Made by a program: the position numbers and the translations under genes. A DNA stretch of 32,351 nt from JBMTVT01 sp049451635 (GTDB taxonomy: Bacteria; Bacteroidota; Bacteroidia; Flavobacteriales; Flavobacteriaceae), in assembly GCA_049451635.1 (NCBI GenBank), contig JBMTVT010000025.1, positions 1-32,351 on the forward strand, in the 5' to 3' direction. This document shows, in pieces, positions 23,587-29,554 of the stretch. Numbering within the stretch: position 1 is the first letter of the stretch; every line of letters begins with the position of its first letter. The notes beneath the pieces were generated by a model. That model did not search any database and was not told where the DNA came from. It saw only the letters and a program-made list of their open reading frames with translations.

Positions 23587-23629
23587 CAAAGATACAAAAT
23601 GTTTAATATATTATTTAAAAAGTTAAACA
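23587..23629 (-). promoter_or_regulatory. Operator-promoter B of the light island
   Basis: The inverted repeat TGTTTAAT (23600-23607) and GTTAAACA (23622-23629) has a 14-base spacer, as in operator A. On the minus strand it leads through ATTAAACATTTTG into the -7 box TATCTTTG (23594..23587), 18 bases before the TetR-like start codon. The centre is 20.5 bases from the -7 box, identical to operator A, and no TTG -33 element is seen. It may also affect the divergent MgtC gene. Confidence 0.7.
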
Positions 23630-23686
23630 AAACATTTGTTTTTTTTCATTTCAAACTTTACTATCTTTAAATAATATTCATTATGT

Positions 23687-24109
23687 ATGGAGATACTTGA
23701 TTTTGTTTTGCGTCTGGGAGTAGCGCTACTCGCTGGATTAGTTATTGGTTTCGAACGCCAGTGGCATAATAAGCCTACAGGTTTAAAGACGAATATGTTG
23801 GTGGCAACTGGTTCTGCTATTTTTGTTTTGGTTTCAATAATGATTCATGCCGAAGATTCTAGTACAGATGTTACTAGAATTATAGCTCAAGTAGTTACTG
23901 GTATTGGATTTTTAGGTGCTGGTGTTATTTTTAGGGAAGGTACCAGTGTACATGGGTTAACATCGGCGGCTACTGTTTGGTGTAGTGCTGCCATTGGATG
24001 CGTTGCCGCAACCGGTTATTTTATTGAAACCTTAATTTGTACAGTATTTGTTATTATAGTAAATTCTGTGATTGAACCTCTTGACAAGTGGTTGAGTAGC
24101 AGAAAATAA
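23687..24109 (+). CDS. MgtC/SapB family membrane protein
   Basis: A 140-residue integral membrane protein with about four transmembrane helices, matching the hydrophobic MgtC domain: LLAGLVIGFERQWHNKPTGL, MLVATGSAIFVLVSIMIHA, VVTGIGFLGAGVIFREG, then VHGLTSAATVWCSAAIGCVA. It lacks the C-terminal cytoplasmic ACT-like domain of Salmonella MgtC, as many relatives do. Relatives affect magnesium and acid stress and virulence; the role here is unknown. Its start is the ATG at 23687, divergent from the TetR-like gene across operator B, and its stop abuts the aquaporin stop. Confidence 0.93.
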   Translation: MEILDFVLRLGVALLAGLVIGFERQWHNKPTGLKTNMLVATGSAIFVLVSIMIHAEDSSTDVTRIIAQVVTGIGFLGAGVIFREGTSVHGLTSAATVWCSAAIGCVAATGYFIETLICTVFVIIVNSVIEPLDKWLSSRK

Positions 24110-24766
24110 TTAACAACAATTGTCTTTTTTAATTAATCTGCAACTAAAAACAGCGGTAATAGCACCTACTATAGGGGCCGAAATGTAAAGCCATAAGTAT
24201 TGAAAATTGGCAGTAAAAAGTGCGGGGGCAATAGAACGAATGGGATTCATGGAAGCTTTGGTCATTGGACCAGCAAACATAGCCTCTAAAAGTATTACCC
24301 CACCAACAGCTATGGCTGCCATAGTTCCAATTTCCTTACTGCCAGACGAGACATTTACAATGGTTACCATTAAAAAGAAGGTTAGTAAAAATTCCAAAAT
24401 TGCCGCTTTATAAGCAGGAAAGCCCTGAGCAGGTATTGTTTCTCCTAAAAATTGGCTTTCTGGAAATAGAAACCAAAGTAAAAATATTGCAAGAATTGAG
24501 CCGATGGCTTGTGCCAAAATATATTTGGGTACTTTTTTCCAAGGAAATTTTTTAGCAAAAGCAAAGCCAATAGTGACTGCTGGGTTGAAATGAGCACCTG
24601 AGGTTTCTCCAAAGGCATAAATCATTGCCATGACTATAAGTCCCCAAGTAGCTGCAACTCCCGCATGCGAAATACTCCCATTTGTTAATTCGTTAATTGT
24701 CATGGCGCCACAACCACAAAAAACCATAGCAAATGTGCCAATTGTTTCGGAGTAAAATTGTTTCAT
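24110..24766 (-). CDS. MIP family aquaporin / glycerol facilitator
   Basis: A 218-residue channel with six transmembrane helices. The first pore motif is HFNPAVT; the second is SMNPIRSIAPAL, where NPI stands in place of NPA, with the conserved Arg of the selectivity filter after it. Start GTFAMVFCGCGA is family-typical. The frame is open to 24898, but the upstream 44 codons run through a hairpin repeat and the leader, so the ATG at 24766 (MKQFYSETIG) is the likely start. Gly/Ala-rich helices and the C-terminal end without extension fit an aquaporin of the AqpN/AqpM kind; water versus glycerol preference is not readable. Confidence 0.92.
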   Translation of the reverse strand: MKQFYSETIGTFAMVFCGCGAMTINELTNGSISHAGVAATWGLIVMAMIYAFGETSGAHFNPAVTIGFAFAKKFPWKKVPKYILAQAIGSILAIFLLWFLFPESQFLGETIPAQGFPAYKAAILEFLLTFFLMVTIVNVSSGSKEIGTMAAIAVGGVILLEAMFAGPMTKASMNPIRSIAPALFTANFQYLWLYISAPIVGAITAVFSCRLIKKDNCC

Positions 24767-24833
24767 TTTTATTTTCGTTAGGGATTGAGGCTTTGTTGAA
24801 GCTACTTGAAAAGAGCGACTGCCAAAAGCCCGA

Positions 24834-24864
24834 CCTTTATCCTGAACTTGTTTCAGGATAAAGG
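24834..24864. repeat. Palindromic hairpin in the aquaporin leader
   Basis: CCTTTATCCTGAA (24834-24846) and TTCAGGATAAAGG (24852-24864) form a perfect 13-bp stem with a 5-base loop. TCCTGAA/TTCAGGA hairpins of this kind are dispersed in Flavobacteriaceae genomes. It lies between the predicted promoter and the start codon of the aquaporin gene and so would be in its mRNA leader. Confidence 0.7.
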
Positions 24865-24887
24865 TAACGCCCAAATTATTTTCTGGA

Positions 24888-24895
24888 CAAATATA
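24888..24895 (-). promoter_or_regulatory. Putative -7 box of the aquaporin gene
   Basis: TATATTTG on the minus strand (TAnnTTTG). It predicts a leader of about 115 bases containing the hairpin at 24834-24864. No clear TTG lies 19 bases upstream. Confidence 0.45.
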
Positions 24896-24990
24896 CAATA
24901 CCTTTTTTAAGCTTTTGTTAACATTAATCGAAATATTGATACGTAAATTTATGCTTGCCTTTTAACCTTAAATTATTTAATAAAACTAAA

Positions 24991-25839
24991 ATGAAAAAGC
25001 TACTATTACTTTTAATGGCCTTTACTACTGTTTATGTTGTAAATGCCCAGATTCAAACACCAGCACCGAGCCCGGGATGTAAACTTGAACAAAAAGTCGG
25101 ATTAACCGATGTAACATTAGATTATTCTAGACCAGGAGTAAAGGGAAGAACCGTTTTTGGCGATTTAGTACCTTATGGTAAATTATGGAGAACTGGCGCC
25201 AATGCCAGAACCAAAGTAACATTTAGCACCGATGTTATTGTAGATGGAAATCCTTTAAAAGCTGGGACGTATGCTATATTTTCTATACCTAAGGCAGATT
25301 CTTGGGATGTGATTTTTTATACAGATTATGCCGGAGGAGGCGCTCCTGCCGAATTGGATGATAGTAAAGTTGCAGCTAGGGTAAGCGCTCCAGTTTATCC
25401 TGTGCCTTTTAGCGTAGAATCCTTTACTATGGATGTTAACAATATTACCAATAGTAGTGCCACCTTAGAGTTTATATGGGAGAAAACTTATGTTGCCGTT
25501 CCTTTTACTGTACCTACTGATGCTGCTGTTGTTGCGAGTATTGAAAGTGTGATGAGTGGTCCTAGTGCCAATGATTATTTTCAAGCTGCTGTTTATTATT
25601 TAACTGAAGGAAAAGATATAAACGAAGCTAAAACATGGATTGATAAAGCTGTTGATATGACTGCTGATCAACCACGCTTTTGGTTTTTAAGACAACAATC
25701 GCTAATTCATGCTAAAGCAGGAGATAAAGCAGGAGCTATTAAGGCTGCTAAAGCATCATTAGCAGTTGCAGAAGCTGCTGGAAATGATGATTATGTAAAA
25801 ATGAACAAAGACTCTCTTAAAGAATGGGGAGCAATGTAA
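24991..25839 (+). CDS. Secreted DUF2911 domain protein
   Basis: A 282-residue exported protein. It starts with a signal peptide (MKKLLLLLMAFTTVYVVNAQ, cleavage probably after NA-Q), so the ATG at 24991 is chosen over the in-frame one at 24955. The DUF2911 core follows: DYSRPGVKGRTVFGDLVPYG, LWRTGANARTKVTFSTDV, and LKAGTYAIFSIPKADSWDVI. The last 80 residues look like tetratricopeptide-type helices (AAVYYLTEGKDINEAKTWID, HAKAGDKAGAIKAAKAS). Function unknown; the family is common in Bacteroidetes. It ends in a strong terminator, so it is monocistronic. Confidence 0.92.
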   Translation: MKKLLLLLMAFTTVYVVNAQIQTPAPSPGCKLEQKVGLTDVTLDYSRPGVKGRTVFGDLVPYGKLWRTGANARTKVTFSTDVIVDGNPLKAGTYAIFSIPKADSWDVIFYTDYAGGGAPAELDDSKVAARVSAPVYPVPFSVESFTMDVNNITNSSATLEFIWEKTYVAVPFTVPTDAAVVASIESVMSGPSANDYFQAAVYYLTEGKDINEAKTWIDKAVDMTADQPRFWFLRQQSLIHAKAGDKAGAIKAAKASLAVAEAAGNDDYVKMNKDSLKEWGAM

Positions 25840-25866
25840 TTTAAGCATCTAAGATTTTTAGATATT

Positions 25867-25905
25867 AAGAAAGCGCAAGGTTTTAATCTTGCGCTTTCTT
25901 ATTCA
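25867..25905 (+). terminator. Strong terminator after the DUF2911 gene
   Basis: AAGAAAGCGCAAG (25867-25879) and CTTGCGCTTTCTT (25888-25900) form a perfect 13-bp stem with an 8-base loop, followed by a short T-rich stretch. It may also serve the minus-strand XRE remnant, whose stop is at 25906. Confidence 0.85.
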
Positions 25906-26106
25906 TTAATCATTGTCTTCTAAAAAGAAAATATCTTCTAGTGGTTTTTTTAAGAGTTTAGCAATTTTTAATGGCAATACTTTTGAGGGTAGGTATTTAT
26001 TCTTTTCCATGGCATTTATGGTTTGTCTGCTAACACCTATTTTTTCTGTCAAATCTGCTTATGTCATGTCGTGTATAGCGCGTTCTAACTTTATGTTATT
26101 CTTCAT
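25906..26106 (-). pseudogene. XRE-family (Cro/C1-type) regulator interrupted by a stop codon
   Basis: The frame from ATG 26106 reads MKNNIKLERAIHDMT, then TAA at codon 16 (26061..26059), then ADLTEKIGVSRQTINAMEKN and KYLPSKVLPLKIAKLLKKP, ending LEDIFFLEDND. This is a complete 66-codon small HTH regulator of the type whose members read ...MTQADLAEKIGVSRQTINAMEKN, so a single C-to-T change (CAA to TAA) explains the stop. The frame is otherwise intact and overlaps the upstream membrane-protein remnant by 11 bases, which is the usual gene order for this pair. Confidence 0.85.
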
Positions 26107-26572
26107 CACTTCCAGATTTAAGTTTTAAAAAATTAAAGCGAATAATAAAAAATACCAAAGGCGTAAACATATTAAAAACCAATACATAAAAATAAGCCAA
26201 ATCGTAAATAAACAAAGTTACAAATAGTAATATTGAATAGTTAGCAATTATTGCCCAAACCAATGAGTCTTTTCGTAACTTATAAATAAATTCATCCTCA
26301 ACTTTCTCTCTTGAAAACCCAACTATTAGGCCACCAACTATGATGGCTATAGTAATGAGTTCATCAATAATACTGTTTTCTTCTATGTTGAAAAGAGACA
26401 GTTTACCATCAACGTTAATGTTCAGTCCATCATAAATTTAAAGGACTTTAGTTGTTAAAAGATTAGATTCATAACCTCCTACGACAAATATTATTCCAGA
26501 GATGATACCCAGAATTAATAGTATCTAGCCTAATTTTTTGTACTTGTTTGGTAATAAATAATTTGTTTGCAT
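26096..26572 (-). pseudogene. Membrane-protein partner of the XRE regulator, two in-frame stops
   Basis: Reading from ATG 26572 gives MQTNYLLPNKYKKLG, TAG at codon 16 (26527..26525), ILLILGIISGIIFVVGG..., TAA at codon 45 (26440..26438), then an uninterrupted tail of more than 110 codons. Four transmembrane stretches remain (around codons 17-33, 72-90, 107-125 and 125-143). The first stop sits where a Trp (TGG to TAG) would fit. The gene is homologous in layout to small membrane proteins that precede XRE regulators in Flavobacteriaceae; I have no named family for it. Unless the stops are suppressed or sequencing errors, it is dead. Confidence 0.8.
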
Positions 26573-26610
26573 AACTGTTTGTTTTAAAATTGATAATTCA
26601 AAAGCAAAAC

Positions 26611-26640
26611 AAAATTTACATATAGACAAATAAAATTTAC
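26611..26640. repeat. Direct repeat AAAATTTAC x2 upstream of the XRE module
   Basis: AAAATTTAC occurs at 26611-26619 and 26632-26640, a 21-bp period (two helical turns). It lies about 40 bases upstream of the membrane-protein remnant's start and could be an operator of the module; chance in AT-rich DNA is possible. Confidence 0.35.
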
Positions 26641-26669
26641 TTAAAGTAATAAAAACAATAATTTTTTGT

Positions 26670-27650
26670 TTAATAATGAAGATTTATGATGTTTCTAACC
26701 TCGTCAAGAAGTTTGATGAGTGTTCTGCTAAAATCAAAAGACATAATATCACTTTCTGTTTTGCCTGCTTTAATAAGGTTATTGAAATGCGAGGTCTCAA
26801 AATTATACCCTAAAGTTTTATAGTCAAAATCAAAAGTTTCATTTGTTTCATCATGGGCAACCGTAACAGTTGTTGGTGCATGCCACTGCCTGTTAATTTT
26901 AATAGTTGCTTTTTCACAATTGAAAATGGCTTCGCAAGGAACTTCTTCCAAAAGGGAGCCTTTTAGTTTCGCAGCAACAACATCTTCATAATGAAACATA
27001 ATGTTGTTAGATGAATCTGCACCATTGTCAAAAAAAGTAGCATTGGCTTTAATACTTTTAGGAATTCCTAGAGTAGAAAGTGCAGCAAAAATAGGGTAAA
27101 TGCCAATGTCCAGTAAAACGCCACCGCCTAATTCTTTTTTAAAGAGTCTTGCATCACCATCAAAATCCCTATAAAAACCAAAACTGGCTTCCATACTTAA
27201 AACACGGCCATAAATTTTGTTTTTAATGGCGTTTATCACAAATTGGTAATGCGGAAGAAAATGTGTCCATAATGCTTCCATTAAAAGTGTGTTGTTTGCT
27301 TTTGCACAAGCTATCATGTCTTCCACTTCTTCAGTATTCATTGCAAACGGTTTTTCACATAAAACGGCTTTTCCCTTTTTTAAGCACAATATGGTGTTCG
27401 CTTTATGCAAAATGTGTGGAGTTGCTATGTAAACTGCGTCAACATTAGGGTCGTTTGCTAAGTCTTCGTAGGTTGCATAGGCTTTTGTAGCATTATATTT
27501 AAGGGCAAACGCATCCGCTTTTTCTTGGGTTCTTGAAGCTACGGCATATAATTTTGAATCGTTTAAGTTTATTAAATCTTGAGCAAATTTATGCGCAATA
27601 GACCCAAGACCGATTATTCCCCAGTTAATGCATTTAGTTTGTTGTGACAT
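26670..27650 (-). CDS. Gfo/Idh/MocA family oxidoreductase
   Basis: A 326-residue NAD(P)-dependent sugar-type dehydrogenase. The Rossmann start INWGIIGLGSIAHKFAQDL (residues 8-26), YIATPHILHKAN, the EKP motif in LCEKPFAMN, and GGGVLLDIGIYPIFAAL in the catalytic C-terminal domain are all present. Substrate unknown; members act on many sugars and inositols. It overlaps the symporter gene by 17 bases and is the last gene of the PIG-L operon, which suggests catabolism of an imported sugar derivative. Confidence 0.93.
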   Translation of the reverse strand: MSQQTKCINWGIIGLGSIAHKFAQDLINLNDSKLYAVASRTQEKADAFALKYNATKAYATYEDLANDPNVDAVYIATPHILHKANTILCLKKGKAVLCEKPFAMNTEEVEDMIACAKANNTLLMEALWTHFLPHYQFVINAIKNKIYGRVLSMEASFGFYRDFDGDARLFKKELGGGVLLDIGIYPIFAALSTLGIPKSIKANATFFDNGADSSNNIMFHYEDVVAAKLKGSLLEEVPCEAIFNCEKATIKINRQWHAPTTVTVAHDETNETFDFDYKTLGYNFETSHFNNLIKAGKTESDIMSFDFSRTLIKLLDEVRNIINLHY

Positions 27651-29439
27651 TTGTTTTTTGTGTTAATTGAATTAAACTAGCTATTAAGATTACTAAGATA
27701 CAACCAAATAAATTTAACCATAAATACGGCATCCAATCAAACCACCAACCAATAATTACGATAACTTGGGTGATAATTGACGAAATAAAAACAGCATTTG
27801 CTTTCACGAATTTAAAGAAGAAAGCCAATAAAAAGATACCTAAAACATTGCCGTAAAAAATAGACCCAATTATATTTACAAGCTGTATTAAATTTTCGGC
27901 AAGATTAGCAAAGCAGGCTATAATAATAGCTATTAAACCCCAGATTAACGTAAAAATTTTGGTAGCTTTTACCATCTGTTTTTCATCTATTTCATGCTTT
28001 ACATTTTTACCATATAAATCAATGGATGTAATGGTGGCCAAGGCGTTAATCTCTGAAGCGGTTGATGACATAGCAGCACTTAAAATAACTGCTAATAGTA
28101 ATCCTATTAGGCCCTTTGGCAGATATTTAAGCACAAATGTTATAAACATGTAATCTCTGTCATTGGTATGCGTGTCTTTAGCAGCATCTTGATATAGTGT
28201 TTTTAGTTCGGTTTGTTTTTCTTCGTAAGCATCACTTTCAATGGGTAACAGACTTAATTCTGATTGGAGTTTATCATAGGTATTGGCATAAGTAGAATCA
28301 ATGGCTCTTTTAATTAAATATTTCGATTTTAAACGATGTGTTTTTTCAATACTGTCAAGTATAAAAATATCTTGTCTTAAGCCTTCATCTTCGCTTTTTA
28401 CCAATTGAATACTGAGTTCTTTTTTTCTATTGAATAATTCATTTTGCTCTTGTTGAAGATTAATATAGTCCTGTGAATATTCCGAAGCTAAAACTTTTTC
28501 AGTAGATGCATCAATAAAATTTAAAGGTGCCGGATTAAATTGATAAAAGACAAATACCATAACACCTACCAATAATATAAAGAATTGCATGGGTACTTTA
28601 AGCAACCCATTGAAAATCAATCCCATTTGCATGCCTTTTATAGATTTTGCAGATAGGTAGCGTTGTACTTGACTTTGATCGGTTCCAAAATAAGCTAATG
28701 CTAAAAATGTTCCACCAATTAATCCACTCCAAACGGTATATCTATTCTCTAAATTAAACGAAAAATCTAAAATTTCCATACGTCCGCTAGCGCCGGCTAT
28801 ATCCAAAGCTTTAGTGAACGAGACATCTTTAGGAATTAAATTTAAAATGATAATAAACGCAGCTATCATACCAGCAAAAATGACAAACATTTGTTGCTTT
28901 TGCGTTACCGTAACAGCTTTTGTACCACCTGAAACGGTATAGATAATTACTAATAACCCAATGATAATATTAAGCGTAATGATGTTCCAGCCCAATACCA
29001 CTGATAAAATAATAGCCGGAGCAAAAATGGTGATACCAGCAGATAAACCACGCTGAATTAAGAATAAAATAGCTGTAAGACTTCGGGTCTTTAAATCGAA
29101 ACGGTTTTCTAAAAATTGGTAGGCTGTGTAAACTTTTAATCGGTGATACAATGGTATAAACACCAAACAAATAATTACCATGGCTATAGGCAAACCAAAG
29201 TAAAACTGAACAAAGCCCATGCCATCTGAAAAAGCTTGACCTGTAGTAGACAAAAAGGTAATGGCACTAGCTTGTGTTGCCATAACTGATAACCCGATGG
29301 TCCACCATTGTGTATTGTTGCCTCCTTTTACATAATCGTGTACACTTTTGCTACCGCGTGTTTTCCAGGTGCCATAACCAACAATAGTTAGTAATGTTAC
29401 TAAAAGTACAACCCAATCAATCCAACTTAAAGTTTGCAT
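27634..29439 (-). CDS. Sodium:solute symporter (SSS family) with large hydrophilic insertion
   Basis: A 601-residue transporter with about 13 transmembrane helices. The SSS signature is seen in ATQASAITFLSTTGQAFSDG, the GGTKAVTVTQKQQ loop, AYFGTDQSQVQRYLSAKS and LSAAMSSTASEINALATI. Between about residues 301 and 430 lies a 130-residue hydrophilic, Glu/Lys/Gln-rich insertion with coiled-coil character. It is flanked by the 36-residue membrane peptide and the Gfo/Idh/MocA gene. The substrate is not known; the neighbours favour a sugar or amino-sugar derivative. Confidence 0.92.
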   Translation of the reverse strand: MQTLSWIDWVVLLVTLLTIVGYGTWKTRGSKSVHDYVKGGNNTQWWTIGLSVMATQASAITFLSTTGQAFSDGMGFVQFYFGLPIAMVIICLVFIPLYHRLKVYTAYQFLENRFDLKTRSLTAILFLIQRGLSAGITIFAPAIILSVVLGWNIITLNIIIGLLVIIYTVSGGTKAVTVTQKQQMFVIFAGMIAAFIIILNLIPKDVSFTKALDIAGASGRMEILDFSFNLENRYTVWSGLIGGTFLALAYFGTDQSQVQRYLSAKSIKGMQMGLIFNGLLKVPMQFFILLVGVMVFVFYQFNPAPLNFIDASTEKVLASEYSQDYINLQQEQNELFNRKKELSIQLVKSEDEGLRQDIFILDSIEKTHRLKSKYLIKRAIDSTYANTYDKLQSELSLLPIESDAYEEKQTELKTLYQDAAKDTHTNDRDYMFITFVLKYLPKGLIGLLLAVILSAAMSSTASEINALATITSIDLYGKNVKHEIDEKQMVKATKIFTLIWGLIAIIIACFANLAENLIQLVNIIGSIFYGNVLGIFLLAFFFKFVKANAVFISSIITQVIVIIGWWFDWMPYLWLNLFGCILVILIASLIQLTQKTNVTTN

Positions 29440-29442
29440 AGT

Positions 29443-29553
29443 TTAATAGGCTTGCATAATTAGGTAAAATATAATGATGTAAACAGCATTAGCGATTAAA
29501 ACTATGGAGTAGAGTTTTAACCAAGGCTGCTTAGGTTCTTTTTCTTCAGACAT
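29443..29553 (-). CDS. 36-residue single-pass membrane peptide
   Basis: The gap between the symporter and the PIG-L gene holds ATG 29553 to stop 29443: MSEEKEPKQPWLKLYS followed by IVLIANAVYIIIFYLIMQAY, a charged cytoplasmic start and one transmembrane helix. Two bases separate its ATG from the PIG-L stop, and its stop is 3 bases from the symporter start, so it is in the operon. The placement suggests a small accessory subunit of the symporter; I know no named family for it. Confidence 0.7.
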   Translation of the reverse strand: MSEEKEPKQPWLKLYSIVLIANAVYIIIFYLIMQAY

Positions 29554-29554
29554 T

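Noticed and set aside
24767..24898. N-terminal extension of the aquaporin frame to 24898
   Set aside because: It is translated from the hairpin repeat and leader and has no family similarity; the ATG at 24766 gives the normal length.
25913..26128. 71-codon plus-strand frame over the XRE remnant
   Set aside because: The minus strand carries a clear helix-turn-helix pattern with one stop; the plus frame is its antisense shadow.
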